Shown here piece by piece: positions 1 through 11,742 of a stretch of DNA of 64,000 nt. Below the pieces are notes generated by a model, which saw only the letters and a list, made by a program, of their open reading frames with translations, searched no databases and was not told the origin of the DNA. Every line of letters begins with the position of its first letter. Position 1 is the first letter of the stretch. A program made the translations under genes and the position numbers. Where the stretch lies: assembly GCF_023065955.2 (NCBI RefSeq), contig NW_026622930.1, positions 17,957,449-18,021,448 on the forward strand, given 5' to 3'. This stretch comes from Ursus arctos (taxonomy: Eukaryota > Chordata > Mammalia > Carnivora > Ursidae).

Positions 1-1773
1 GGTGCATAAAAGCATTAAATTTGAGGTTAGATGACGTAATAAACACGTTCTCCCCCCTCTTCGTTGAGCAGCCTCTTCACCTTCTCAACTGAACTTATGC
101 AGCTGTAAAATATGAATGTCAAGGATTTTATTTTACTTCCATTATAAACTTGTGAACTTCCAGTAGCTGAAATATATTATATAATTGTAAGAACTACCCA
201 AGTAAAGGTTTGGTTTTAACAGAAAATAACATTAGTTAAAAGATATTAAGGAAATCATTCATATTATTGATATAGAATATCAATATTGATATTATTGATG
301 TTGAATACCAGTACTGATATTATTGATATTGATAATGATAAGAGGGTGTCATGGAGGAAGTAGGTGGAGACACTGTCCCTCCCATGAATTCTCTGTGTGA
401 TCCCAGGACAGACACAACCTCCATGAGTCTCACATTCCTCCTCAGGAAGAGTGGATACCATAGCTCCAATACTGTTACTGTGAGATGATAATAATTAATG
501 CCATGACTCATAGGTTGATTGTAATAACATATTAATTGGTTAGAATTGGATTCAGCTCTCTGAAGCTAAATGAAATAGAAAGTTATAAATCCTCATATAA
601 TAAGTTCAAAGGTAGGCACACCACAGCTGTGATAGTAGCTTCATGATACCATTGGAGTAGCAGATTTCTTCCATTTTCCTATCCTGCTCTCCTGGCCTGT
701 GGGTTTTTTTTTTTTTTTTTCTCCTTGTCACAAGATGGGTATTCCATTTTTAGGATTTGCATTCACATTTCAGGCAGGAAGATAAAAAGCAAATGGCAAA
801 ATCCTGCTGCCAACTGAATCTGTTCATTTTCATCGTTGAAACATTGACTTTCTTGGATACTCATATGGGATGCTTTTGTTTATATTTCAATGGATAGAAA
901 TGGGCCAATTGGGTATTCCTACTTTCTAGACAGTCTGAGAATGTGGCTATTTCAACAAGGCACATTACTGCACAGGTTAAAATTATGGGTCTTTTATAAA
1001 GGGATTAAGGAAAGGTTGGTTATGGAGCAGACCTCCATTAGTCAGCCACACATTCAAAAATTAGGGAAATGCCGGCATTACGTTGAATTTTTAGCTTTAT
1101 GTATGCCAGCCTCCCTAAAGAAGTTGTAGACTCTCTGAATACAGGCTCCAGATTTATTATTTCTCTTGAAAGTTCCGCAGCATGCTACACAGGTTGGTGT
1201 ACACTATGGAAACAAAATAAACATTTTTTAACAGTCTGTATTAAAATGATAAACTATCTATAAATACCACCCTCAGTGAGTCATCCAGCTTCAAACCTAT
1301 TTATTTTTCTTTGTGTCTCCTCAATTCTATGAATATCCTCCATAGGTTGTTAATATATTCTCAGGGATATCACTCAAAGGCAAGGCAGGATACTCATATT
1401 TTATCAGAAATTTTTGTGTGGAGAGATTTTGTGACTGAATAATTCTACAAACAGGAAACGGCATTTCAGTGGCACGTCTATAACTATGGATCTTATATGC
1501 ACCAAAGTGTTTCTTTATTGGTCCCCAAAGTATAATTATTGTGGATTTATTCTTGGCCTTTATGAATGTCTAAGAGAACATAGCCCTATTAAACTTATTT
1601 CCTTCCCTCAGAACTTTAGCCCAATGGACTAGAAAAATACCTGACCTAGAATATTATTTATTAGGAAAGCCCTCATTTCTAAGTTGTTCCTGTGACTTGT
1701 GACATTTATGTGAAATACAGGTAAAAGGATCATAAAGAAGATGTTTATAATAGCTTTTCAATTGTTAGGAGCC
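1..1773. other. Unique AT-rich DNA, no gene seen
   Basis: No repeat family or credible coding exon was recognised. It holds an AT-rich hairpin at 265-285 and a T17 run at 704-720. Open frames here are under 80 codons, lack splice context and have no recognisable product. Confidence 0.5.
265..285. repeat. Short perfect inverted repeat in GATATTATTGAT-rich patch
   Basis: TATTGATAT (265-273) and ATATCAATA (277-285) are exact reverse complements separated by AGA. The surrounding 262-342 repeats variants of GATATTATTGAT, so this is probably a cryptic simple repeat that can fold. Confidence 0.6.
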
Positions 1774-1790
1774 TGGGAAATAGGAAGGTA

Positions 1791-1980
1791 TGTTTTAAAG
1801 ATTTATTTATTTGAGAGAGGGAAAGAGGGCAGGCGGAGGGGCAGAGGGAGAGGAAGAGAGAGAAGCAGACTCCCCACTGAGTGGGGAGCCCAATGCGGAA
1901 CTTGATCTCACACCTGGAGACCATGCCCTGAGCCAAAATCGAGAGCCAGACACTTAACCGACTCAGCCACCCAGGTGCCC
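1791..1980 (-). mobile_element. CAN-SINE (tRNA-Lys-derived SINE), full length
   Basis: On the minus strand it reads from a GGGCACCTGGGTGGC-type head (near 1980), through the tRNA-derived region and CT-rich body, to an AAATAAAT/A-rich tail (near 1795). A perfect 17-bp target-site duplication, TGGGAAATAGGAAGGTA, flanks it at 1774-1790 and 1981-1997. The body is an older type without the CTCGCTGGCTGTC block. Confidence 0.93.
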
Positions 1981-1997
1981 TGGGAAATAGGAAGGTA

Positions 1998-2343
1998 TTA
2001 AAGCAAGACTTACTGATCAGATTGTTTACAAATGAGGTCCTAAAATAGGCATTTGTATAGTATATGTTAGGATATAGTCATATAATTTTTATCTGATGAA
2101 TGAATATTGTATGTCTAATAATTTCCCCTTCCTTTGTCAAGTGACATGCCCAAATTCAGCTTTTTAGAAAGGGACAAAGGGTTAAGTCTCTTTCTCATCT
2201 TGAAATTTGTAGAAAAGAATCTATTTTATGTCCGTATTTTCAGCATTTTGTTGTAAAAGCTTATATCTAGGGAAATTATTAGAGCTAATATTTTCAGCAT
2301 GCTCTTTTTTGGATGAAACAGAGAACAGTCTCCAGCTAGTATT

Positions 2344-2388
<45 letters not shown>

Positions 2389-2929
2389 GGAGAGAAACTA
2401 TATTTCAGGCCCTGGTGGTTTTACTTTAGCCAAAGCCAATCTTACATCTTTAACATGATTATTTTAATTTCAGGATTAGCCACCCAATGTACCCATTACC
2501 ATTTCAGGTTTCAAACTTGTTTAGCACTCATTTCCACCCTTAGTAAAATATTCACAAAGCATGTGTGACATCTTGGCTTATTATGCACCCAGACTGATTA
2601 AATAGGTTCACATAATGAGATGATTGAAGGAGGGAATATTATAATTACAGATCATCATGCTTTTAAACACAACTCTGGGGTTATTTTGAAGATTAATTCG
2701 TTTAGCCTCCTATCATCCCCCAAATATCATGTGATACTTTTTCCCAATAATTTTATAGTGTAGTACCATACAAATTTTATATAGTCACATCCAATTCATG
2801 CAGGTTTTATGTGCATTTCAGGTGACTCTAAAATTTATGACATCACATCTGAATTACATTCCTGAATGCTCTAAACCATGTTCTTAAACTCTCCAAATTG
2901 TCTCTATTTTTTGAATGCCCTGTAAAGCC
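1998..2929. other. Unique DNA with a CA microsatellite
   Basis: No gene or recognisable transposon was seen apart from the CA tract at 2346-2386. The open frame running through the CA tract is a dinucleotide artefact (Thr-His repeats). Confidence 0.45.
2346..2386. repeat. (CA)n microsatellite, about 20 units
   Basis: About 41 bases of uninterrupted AC/CA dinucleotide. Likely length-polymorphic. Confidence 0.97.
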
Positions 2930-3105
2930 TAGATTAAATCCATCCAGTTCTGCCCATGTCTCTGCTACCCTGTGAACCAGGCTTCCATCATCCTCTCTTG
3001 AACTACTGTGATAATCTCCAAATTGGGGCCTTTACTTTATTCTTAGTCCTGTCTAATCCATTCTCTACATGTATGCCAGGGTAATTGTTAAAAACAATCA
3101 AAAAG
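2930..3105 (+). mobile_element. LINE L2-like fragment (old)
   Basis: The stretch running 'CCATCATCCTCTCTTGAAC' ... 'TAATCCATTCTCTACA' ... 'CCAGGGTAATTGTTAAAA' follows a common ancient mammalian repeat, assigned here to the L2 3' region in sense orientation. Highly diverged; subfamily not determinable by eye. Confidence 0.5.
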
Positions 3106-3139
3106 AACTCAGAAAATCTCTCTCAATTGATTTTTTTGG

Positions 3140-3365
3140 TCTAAAATTATAAGCTGATACCCACATTAATACAGAATATTCAAAATCGTCTTCAAAGAGG
3201 AACAGAGTTAGACAATTTACAGATGTGAGTTCAAGATTTATTATAAAGCCAGATTAATCAAGGCTAACAGGTAGATTAATGGAACATAAAAATAGCCCAG
3301 AGATAGATTCACTTTTATATAGTCATTTGATTTTCTGACATTTTCCAAAAGAATTTTACCCTCTT
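3140..3365 (+). mobile_element. Diverged L1 ORF2 fragment
   Basis: The order 'TTCAAGATTTATTATAAAGC', 'AGATTAATGGAACATA', 'CCCAGAGATAGATTCAC' and 'GTCATTTGATTTTCTGACA' matches the distal part of L1 ORF2. Frames are broken throughout, so it is a dead relic. Confidence 0.6.
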
Positions 3366-3384
3366 CTACTGTATGTAAAATCTT

Positions 3385-4530
3385 TACTTATTCTCATGGT
3401 TTTTATAGTTTCACGATGTATCTTGATGTAGCTTCCTTCTTATATATCTTGTTCATGATAGTGGCACTTCCTATAAATTCTGGGTTAGTTCTTTCTTAGT
3501 TTTAGAAAGTTTCCTGCCTTTTTATCTTCTAACCTTGTTTCTTTCCCTTTCTTAAAACTTTCCTCCTTTTGAAATTCCGATTGAATATATATGTATAAAG
3601 GGTTAACCTCAGTCTTTGGCTGATATAGCCCTGCATGAGGATGGCCTAGTTGTCCCACAGTATTGCTGCTTTGCAAACAGAGAGTTAACATATTGGTGAA
3701 TGATCCTGCATCTGGATAATGCAAATATTGGCATACGAGTGAGGGCTTGCATTACTAGAAAAATAAATAAGATTGATGGGAAATAAAGGCTTTAGCTCTT
3801 ATGTGCTCCCCACATACACACTTTGGGTACTTGGATAGTTTGGGTACCTTCGGATTAGATTAAGATGCTCTACTTGCTTTATCTCCTGCTTCCCATTCTT
3901 CTGTAAAGTTGAGTAAAGATAGTTCTAGATTGAGGCCTATGGGTTTCTCCTGGGTCTGATTGCCAATTCCAACCTGAAAAGCCACTATGTCCTTGTAGTG
4001 TATTTTAGATTCTCATTCTGTTCTCACTAACTTACAGTCTTTGTCATGTTTTTCTACTCTGAATCTCCCTGCTTTGTTCTAAATAAATTCTTTAGATATA
4101 TCTTCTTATCCACAGGTTCTCTCTTTAGCTGAATCTAGTACTAACCCATTCATCCAGGTGATTTTTTTCACATTCATGATTTCCATTTCCAAAAATTTTG
4201 TTGTTCTTCTGCACACTTGGCTGGTCATTTTGTAGTTACATCTTTATTATGTTAAACGTTGCATATATAACTATATTATAGTCTGTATCTGGTCACTTTA
4301 ATATTTAAAATGGACTTTCAGTTTTTCTGATCTCGCTTACAGTAATTAATATGCTTATTGGTTTGGTGATCTTCAGTTGTGAACTCATATTTGTTGGGTC
4401 TTAATCTTTGACATTCCTGAGGGCCCAAATTGCGAATGAAACATTTTCTGCATTTAACTCTAATTGCAGCCAAAATGGCATGTTTGTCTCTTCTGGTTTT
4501 CATATAACAATTTTTAACTGACTGTAGTTA
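3385..4530 (-). mobile_element. Old L1M/HAL1-like 5' half, antisense
   Basis: On the plus strand the order of a 'cttgatgtagcttcc' block, a 'TAGTTGTCCCACAGTATTG' block, 'ATTTCCATTTCCAAAAATTT', 'TTCTTCTGCAC' and 'TATAGTCTGTATCTGGTCAC' follows the reverse complement of the ORF1/5' part of ancient L1M or HAL1 elements. It directly follows a sense-oriented L1 ORF2 piece, so these are two insertions or a rearranged one. Divergence is high and limits are approximate. Confidence 0.5.
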
Positions 4531-4802
4531 ACTGATTCTACTCTAAAATAGAGATGGAAAATACTAGTTAGGTTAGAAAACAATACTTTCTTAACAAATT
4601 GAATCCAAAGTCCATTTGTACGGTGTTCAGAACTTAGAATGCATTGTACCTAGCATCAACATCATAAATAATGATGAAATGTTCAGACTGTACAGCACAA
4701 CCTCATTTAAAATATCATGCTATATAAGTGCAGTTTAGTTAATAGTAATATAAAAACAGTAGAATGATTTTGATGTATCCATTAACTAAATTAGGGAAGT
4801 TT

Positions 4803-4915
4803 AATTTAACATTTATTGAGTACCCACTCTTTGCCAGGTGGTTACTGTGTCATGAAGAGCCTAGTTTGAACAAGAATGGTTCTGCCATTATAGGCCTCAT
4901 AGTATATATACTAAA
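4803..4915 (-). mobile_element. L2 3' tail, antisense
   Basis: 'AACATTTATTGAGTACCCAC' followed by 'TTTGCCAGGTGG' is the reverse complement of the L2 3' end (consensus 'TTTATTGAGCACCTACTATG' then 'TGCCAGGCACTG'). Confidence 0.65.
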
Positions 4916-5304
4916 AAATATTCAATTTCATATTCAGTATTGGACCTTGGTGAAATAGGTTTAATTAGTAGAATGCTAAAAATGAATAACAACTTAAAAA
5001 GAAATAATCTGGTTTTTTGAAGAGGATGGGGTGTTTTGATACTTTATTCCCACAAATTTCATTTTCAGACTTTCTGATTTCTATATTTCAGGGGCATCAG
5101 TAGCAAAACTCTTATGTTGATGAAGCTTATTTATGTTAGACACATTCAGGCAGAGTAGGAGAGTTAAATCTTGGATTTCAGTACTTTTGTCTTTATCATC
5201 CTGATTTTATCCATATTTGAAATTGGCTCCCCCAGCTCCTTTAAACTATTTAGCAGAAAATTTTACCAGTCCTGATCAATGTTAGATGTCATGGTTTACA
5301 TTAT

Positions 5305-5445
5305 TATAATAAATATAAATGTAAACACAGAGATCATAAATGTAAATATAAATATAATGTAAATGGATTACATTTAGAATTACATAAATGATTACATAAA
5401 TATAAATTACATATATATTACATAAATATAAATGTAAGCACACAC
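5305..5445. repeat. Cryptic AT-rich simple repeat
   Basis: Imperfect reiteration of ATAAATGTAAAT, TACATAAATATAAAT and ATTACATA units. No exact period, so slippage-derived low complexity. Confidence 0.7.
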
Positions 5446-5833
5446 CAACATACTAAGCTAAAGTATTTTGATATATCTTCCTACTGCACTTCATTAATTG
5501 TCTTTAAAGGGTATATTTTTTTTTTCAAATGTTGGTATGTTCTGAATGTCTGTAAGACTTGGTAAATCTTATAATCTGCATTAGAATCCCTTAAGTTCCT
5601 GACTGAATACACGACTCCTTAAGATACTGCCCTTCAGGCACCTTTCTGAGAAGTAAAGAGTAAGGCACTGAATACATTCTAATTTTCTGCTTATGCAAAA
5701 CTTTCCTAAAAAAGGCCAAACATATCTTATAAACACCAGTATCCCAATTAAATAAGTCATAAAAATATAGGAATTCTTAAATGCAATATCAAACATCAAG
5801 ATTTTCAGTTGATCTATATAAAGGAACACTATA

Positions 5834-6019
5834 GGGGTGTCCAGGTGGCTTAGTTGGTTAAGTGTCTGACTTGGCTCAAGTCATGATCTCAGGGTCCTGG
5901 GGTCAAGCCCTGTGTTGGGCTCCCTGCTCGGGAAGGAGTCTGCTTATCCCTCTCCCTCTCTCCCTCCCCCTGCTTATGCTCTCTCTCAAATAAATAAATA
6001 AAATCTTAAAAAAAAAAAA
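5834..6019 (+). mobile_element. CAN-SINE, older subfamily
   Basis: Head GGGGTGTCCAGGTGGC, tRNA-related 'GGTTAAGTGTCTGAC', body 'TCCCTCTCTCCCTCCCCCTG', tail (AAATAA)n then AATCTTAAA and A12. Flanks AAGGAACACTATAG (left) and AAAGAACCCTTTAG (right) look like a degraded target duplication. Confidence 0.9.
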
Positions 6020-6159
6020 GAACCCTTTAGTGTTGATTAGCAACCATTAGAAATGTGCCAGAAATTCAGTCTGTGTGAGGAAAAGCATATTAGAAAATAC
6101 ACAAATGATAGGATCCAAAATTAGACATCCAGAAAAGGGGAGGATCAAAGTCTGGCAAG

Positions 6160-6560
6160 GAAATAGAAATTACTTGAAGATTTAAATCAGGACTGAATGC
6201 AAGGAATTGGTTAACCAGGTGATAAAAGAGCCTATAAGTCAACAGAGGATGATGAAGTAACAGCAAGGAAGTTACTACCGTCCCTCCACTGAGGGGGAGA
6301 AGAAAGTCACCAGTATTGGAAGCTGAGGCCACACCCTGGCCTGTCCACTGGGAGCTGGAATCTTAGAGGAGACGCCACCATGCTGGAGAAGCTACCTGAG
6401 GAGACCAGGAAAGGAAGAGATACTCTGGTGTCCCATCCCCTTCACTCCCTTCCACTACATTTTCAGTGTCCTGGCTATGCCTCCCTTCAACATTTGTGGA
6501 AATAGAAACCTGCAGGGAAGGATGAGGGCAAACAGAACCTGGACAGGAAATTCTAATTCC
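6160..6560 (+). mobile_element. Unassigned ancient interspersed repeat
   Basis: Blocks such as 'GGAATTGGTTAACCAGGTGA', 'GGAAGTTACTACCG' and 'GCCTGTCCACTGGGAGCTGG' resemble an abundant old mammalian repeat I know only by pattern and cannot name safely. GC content is above the local background. Not coding: frames are broken. Confidence 0.35.
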
Positions 6561-6770
6561 TTCACAGTGAATTCATGTTGTGGTTGCTGGGCTCCTTTAT
6601 GACCTGTCTTCACCCCTACTTCAAAAAAGGAATAGAGAACTGTTTTTGTTTGAGATAAGCTTTAGGATACAGAGGGTTTTTTTATTTTTTTTTAATTCTG
6701 TTCTAGTTCTATTTTTTATTTTCCTGAAAACAGTGGGAATTATAACAAAAAATTTAGGGAAAAAAAATGT

Positions 6771-6951
6771 TTAAAGATTTTATTTATTTATTTGAGAGAG
6801 AGCACCAGAGAGAGCAGGGGTGGTGCAGGGGAGAAGGAGAAGCAGACTCCCCACCAAGCAGGGAGCCTGAGGCGGGGCTCATTCCCAGACCCCAGGATTA
6901 TAACCGGAGCTGAAGGCAGATGCTTAACTGACTAAGCCACCCAGGCACCCC
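6771..6951 (-). mobile_element. CAN-SINE, older subfamily, full length
   Basis: Reverse orientation: 'TTAAAGATTTTATTTATTTA' tail at the left and 'CCACCCAGGCACCCCT' head at the right. Immediately followed by a second, same-orientation CAN-SINE piece, forming a tandem pair. Confidence 0.92.
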
Positions 6952-6957
6952 TAGAAA

Positions 6958-7108
6958 AAAAATTTTAAGGGGTGGGGGAGCAGAGGGAGAGGGAGAGAGA
7001 ATCTTAAGCAGGCTCCATTGTGGGACTCCATCTTGTGACCCTGAGATCATGACTTGAGCCAAAATCAAGAGTCAGTTGCTTAATCTACCAAGCCACCCAG
7101 ATGTCCCT
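6958..7108 (-). mobile_element. CAN-SINE, tail-truncated or decayed
   Basis: 'GGCTCCATTGTGGGACTCCA', 'ACCCTGAGATCATGACTTGA' and 'AAGCCACCCAGATGTCCCT' are an older CAN-SINE in reverse. The AAATAAAT tail is missing, probably lost when the neighbouring SINE inserted in or beside it. Confidence 0.85.
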
Positions 7109-9907
7109 AGAAATTTCTTTAATCTCTAATTTCTATTCTGAATTGTAATCCTGTCAATTTTAGTACTAGATAGATTCCAGACCTTCCTGATTGGTGAGAT
7201 TAGGTAAAACATGTTCACCCTCACTCACCAGTTTTAAGACTAACAAAATGGACTTGATCTTTCTTTGAAAAATGTAAAATCTCCTTAAAAACATTTTTGT
7301 TTGTACTCCATTTTTCCTAAGACTAAATTGACATTGGTTAAGTTGACAGTCTGGGATGATTTAGCTCTCTCTTAATTAAAAAAAAAAAAAAAGTATTTCA
7401 ATTCATAAAAATATGAGGCTTTCTAAATTGGAATTTACATATGTTAATTAGGGTGTTCAAGAGCAACATTTGGTACTTATGAAATGCTTAACTCTGTGCT
7501 GACAAGAATTTGGAGCAACACTTACATACAGAAGAGACAAATTTTCAAGGCTCTCAAATCACTTTATTAACATGGAAATCATGTACTTGTCATCACATGG
7601 AAATCAATGGAAACACATAAATAAGTTAAGAGTCTGAAATTCATATTTAAATGTTGGTGTCTCTCTAAAACAGTCTAGTTTTGGATTCAAAAATCAGATA
7701 TTTAGTAAAAGAATTGGAAATAGAAAAAAAAATAAAATAGAAAATTATTGGTTGCTTCTCTTTAGATTTACAGTAATCCTGACAGGTATGTATTACTAAG
7801 CCCTGAGTTTCCATGAGTCATAGAAAGGATTTTACCTATCAAAGAAAGAGGAATTTATAACTAAGAATACAAACACAATCCTTAGCCATGGCAAAAGTTT
7901 CATTTGCTGATTTATGGGACAAGTTGAAACAAATTAAAATTTTTTATACTGGAGGCTTAAAACACCTATAAAAACAACACAACTGGGCTAATTGGAAGTT
8001 TTATATTAAGGAAATCTTGCACCTTAGTGATATTTTTATTGATTAAAAAACACAAGGTTTTGGATAATAAATGAGTCAATCTAGAAAGATGTGTTAGAGA
8101 TTTTGCCACCCAAAATTGCCAAATATTTTTTATTTTGAGTCCAGAGAGATAAGAAGGTATGTTAATTAATTTAATTTAATTCTGAAATGACCAGTCGGCC
8201 TTTACCATTTGTGGTTAAGTTGATCTCACATTGGTTTTTGTAATTACTTTAAAGTGCTTAGAAGTTTTTATGCAAGAGATACAATAAATCTTATTCAACC
8301 TATCTCTAGATGATCCTACATGGATTGCTTTATGATCATTTATGCAATGTAGTCTGGCTCTTGTAGAATTAGCTTTATTATTTACACTTCTGCCATATTA
8401 TTTAATGAGTCCCAATTCATGAAAATATTCAAGATACATAAGGAATCCAGATTTAAAGAAAGTAGAAAAAATGAAGAAAAAGTAAACATTACTATGGAAA
8501 CAGTCAAGAAAGTAAGAATTGAAACTCTGGGTGGTCTTTTAGAACCCATCAAATATTTTCAATTCAGGGGACCACACAGAGAATGAGAAAAACTGAAGTA
8601 CTTTATTAAATTGTTAACAATCCTTTTCAACAAAATGTTTCCAGTTGTTAAAATTTAATTGTCTTGTGTGTGTGTGTATCTTAGAACTTCTGTGTCACGA
8701 AGTTACTGGGGATCTTTATCAGCAGAAAAAAAGAAAACCATTAAATAAAAGTACACTCTGGGAAATATCAGGTTAGAAATGATAATCTCATCTATACCAA
8801 CTATTCTTCCTACTTTTCTATTTTTGTCAGGTACACTAAGTAAGGCAAAAACTCATTTTCCCTCTTTTGATCTCTTTCTACATTAAGACACTGCACTGTT
8901 GGGGCTGTCTTCTTTATAATATCTGTTCTACATACCTTTTCCGTTCTAGTTCTGTACACTCTTTCCTAAATCAGTTCATAGTCACTTGAAAGTGAATTTA
9001 ATGAAGTCTGCTTTGCCAATGGTCACTAGCTTATTTATTTTTAACACAATTCAAAAACTATTAGGAATTTGTATTCAAGGTTCTCAATAATGGCGCCAAC
9101 ATACGTTTCTAAATGTTCTTCCATCAGTCTCTTGGTCATCTCATGTATGTGAACACAACTGGTTTCTATTTATTGCTCTGCTTTCCCACTGGAAAATTTC
9201 TTTCTCTGAAATAACCAGTAGGGTTTTGTACTTGTATTATACAACTGAACGTTTTTCAGCTTAAAATGTGATTTTTCACATAACACAGCTAATTTAGTTC
9301 CTACAGTAAGTCTCTATAAAATTATAATATGGTTGTAATTATTTTGCATCTGGAACACAAAAAATCCTACTCAATAAAAATGAGTAGGATGCTAAAGGTT
9401 TACCTACTGATAGCAAAATATATATGTGAAATTTTCCATGGAGTCCTGGAAATGTTGTGATCCAAGTCAGATGCATGTATATCCCAGTGCAAACTGTTAC
9501 AACGAATCCCTTCTGCTACTGGAAGGACTCAAAGATCATGATCTTCCTTTCATTGCTGCCTCCTCCAAAATGCTTAATGTAAGCACTCATATTTTGTAGG
9601 CCACTTTATAAGTCATCACGAAATGAAAGAAACAGCAACAATAATTCTCTGACTAGAATGGTTCAATCCGTTGACACCTGAAAACAAACAAAACTCAAAT
9701 CTTTTGTTACATTAACTCATTATAAAATACTATATTGTATTCTAGTTTTACCTTTTCCATAAACTACAAAAGTCAGAAAACTGTGATTGAGGGTTTTGTT
9801 TTTTGTTTTTTGTTTTGTTTTGTTTTTTGGTTCGTGTTTTTTTTTTTTCTTTCTGACCACCTGTTTCTCTCTTCATGGCATTATGTGACATACATGTTTT
9901 TCCTTAG
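7109..9907. other. Unique AT-rich DNA, no gene seen
   Basis: About 2.8 kb with no recognised transposon and no exon-like block. It contains scattered A/T runs and a T/G-rich tract at 9789-9852. Confidence 0.45.
9789..9852. repeat. T-rich (GTTTT)n-like tract
   Basis: GTTTTGTTTTTTG-type units followed by T11. The open frame across it (Phe/Val-rich) is a low-complexity artefact. Confidence 0.85.
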
Positions 9908-10063
9908 GTATTACCCTGGGATCAGAAAGGCTGTAAATGAAGTATGGCAGAATCAGCCTAGGGCCTGCTTCTCATCTGGAGCATGCTGGATTGCAGACTC
10001 TTATTTATCCCGATGAATTGACAGTGGAACTCTAGAGGCAGTTCAATTTCCTGCTCTAGACAG
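9908..10063 (+). other. Exon-like interval of unknown status
   Basis: 'CATGTTTTTCCTTAG' provides a plausible acceptor and CAG|GTACCG at 10061-10069 a moderate donor. The 156-base interval is open in one frame only to a TGA near 10016, so if transcribed it would more likely be noncoding or 3'-terminal. This may be chance. Confidence 0.12.
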
Positions 10064-10500
10064 GTACCGTGAATATTAACCCCCTACAGTTGTTTCCCTG
10101 AAAGTTGGTACATATCATGGTTTTAGAGATAAACATTCTCCCTCATTTTCAGGTTGTTTTTTTTTTTTTTTTTTACATTTTACAATTTTAAAAAAATGAG
10201 ATTTTAATCAGTCTCTGCACTCCTGAAGAGGCTATGCTTTAGGAATGAAGTGCTAAACCAAGAAGCAGTTCTTGTCATCCAGACGTGATAGAAGTCCACA
10301 CAGAATTTTAGGAGGACCTGGGTTGCAGACTGACTGTGGACATCTGTTACCGTATTCTTTGTAAATTATGAGCAGGGAAGTTCCTTGACAGAATAGCTGC
10401 AATTATAATTTCATTATCCTGCTTTAAGGTCTCCCAGTAACCCCTAAGCACTTGATGGCTCCACGCTGATAGCATATGAAGATGCTAACTCAAGCCAGGG

Positions 10501-10520
10501 GAGCGCCACGTTGGGCGCTC
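10501..10520. repeat. CpG-dense perfect inverted repeat
   Basis: GAGCGCC (10501-10507) and GGCGCTC (10514-10520) pair exactly around the loop ACGTTG. Three CpGs occur in 20 bases, which stands out in this CpG-poor window. Confidence 0.7.
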
Positions 10521-11270
10521 CTGGACAGTGCAGTGCAAACACCCTCTGATGAAATTTGATTCCCAGTACGTAGTTTGTACAGCAGAAGCATTATGCACTG
10601 CAGAGGAAGATTATAACAAAGCAATAAATGCAGATTGTATTTTATTTACAGGTCCCCGGGCCTTAATCCTGTTGAGTTAGTATGCCATCCTAGAAAATGC
10701 CACAGGCGTAACAAGATAAAAAGAATGAGCTGATTGCTCATGAAAAGTTATCCCAAAGCCAGGGTCTTTATCCAGCCCTTTCAGAATGCTCATGTGCTCC
10801 TTTATAGAGGAAGAAAAAATTTGAAAACTTTTTATGTCTACACATTCACAGTTTTTTAGGCTGAACTGAGACATGAAGGACACACTAAGCAAGTTAATAA
10901 TTCAAAGTTCTAGGAAAGCTTAGTGTATCCATGCTTCAGAATTATATTAACTATTTGGTTAACATTTCTCTAGAGAAGCAACTGAGTGTCATGTTCAGGA
11001 CGTTCACTGAAGAAACTGAAGCAAAATTTATTGTCTCAAGTTCAGTTCTGGCCCCCAAATTATCTGTTACCTAGGTCTGTCCTCTCTAGGCTTTCTCGGA
11101 CATAAACTTTGGGAATTGTATTTTTCTTTCAGTGATTTGTCAGTGTTTTTTTTCTCAAATGCATGAAAATCTCCCCATAGGACTTTTCATTTTTGTTTAT
11201 TATTTTTCCAGTGATCTTTTTATACAGAAATGATTGTTGCCTTATATAGCGGGACCTGAAAGTAGGCTGA

Positions 11271-11370
11271 TACCACCACCACCACCCTCACCTCTGCCAC
11301 CAAAACCAACCCTATTACCAACATTCCCACCAGGATGCCGCCATCACTGCCATCACCATCACCATGAAAA
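11271..11370. repeat. Imperfect (CCA)n / (CAC)n tract
   Basis: CCACCACCACC, then interrupted CCACC/ACCA units and CATCACCATCACCAT. A decayed trinucleotide repeat; the Pro/His-rich frame through it is not evidence for a protein. A short (TA)n follows at 11392-11404. Confidence 0.75.
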
Positions 11371-11439
11371 TGATTGCTATTCTAGCACCATATATATATA
11401 TATCTATAAAACAAGTTACACTCAAAATTTTTTAGTTTA

Positions 11440-11544
11440 GTGTAGTACTTCTCAACTCAAATAAACATATGATCCGTGGAGGATCTTATTAAAATACAAA
11501 TTCTGATGTATTAGGTTTTGAGGGTGACCTGAGATTCTGCATTT
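11440..11544 (+). mobile_element. MER5A-like hAT DNA transposon, left part
   Basis: 'TAGTACTTCTCAACTC' and 'CTGAGATTCTGCATTT' match the MER5A start and middle. The element continues at 11743 after a CAN-SINE insertion. Confidence 0.7.
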
Positions 11545-11728
11545 TTTTTTTTTTACATTTTTATTTATTTGAGAGAGAGAGAACATGGACAGTGGGGAGG
11601 GGCAGAAGCAGAGGGAGAAGCAACCTCCCCGCTGAGCAGAGAACAACACCGCGCTCAATCCCAGGACCCTGAGATCATGACCTGAGCAAAAGACAGACGC
11701 TCAACCAACTGAGCCACCCAGGCACCCC
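11545..11728 (-). mobile_element. CAN-SINE inserted in MER5A
   Basis: Reverse-oriented copy with T12 tail at the left and 'GAGCCACCCAGGCACCCC' head at the right. Perfect 14-bp target duplication GAGATTCTGCATTT at 11531-11544 and 11729-11742. The duplication is MER5A sequence, which dates the SINE after MER5A. Confidence 0.95.
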
Positions 11729-11742
11729 GAGATTCTGCATTT

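Larger units (their letters stand above)
4531..5833. other. Unique AT-rich DNA with one L2 scrap and a cryptic AT repeat
   Basis: Nothing coding was recognised. An L2 tail lies at 4803-4915 and a low-complexity ATAAATGTAAAT-type patch at 5305-5445. Confidence 0.45.
10064..11436. other. Unique DNA with CpG-dense hairpin and CCA-rich tract
   Basis: No gene recognised. It includes a T20 run near 10154, a CpG-rich inverted repeat at 10501-10520, and a proline/threonine-like CCA repeat at 11271-11370. Confidence 0.45.

Noticed and set aside
2228..2458. Frames through CA/TG microsatellites (also 34214-34536)
   Set aside because: Thr-His repeats from dinucleotides; no flanking coding signal.
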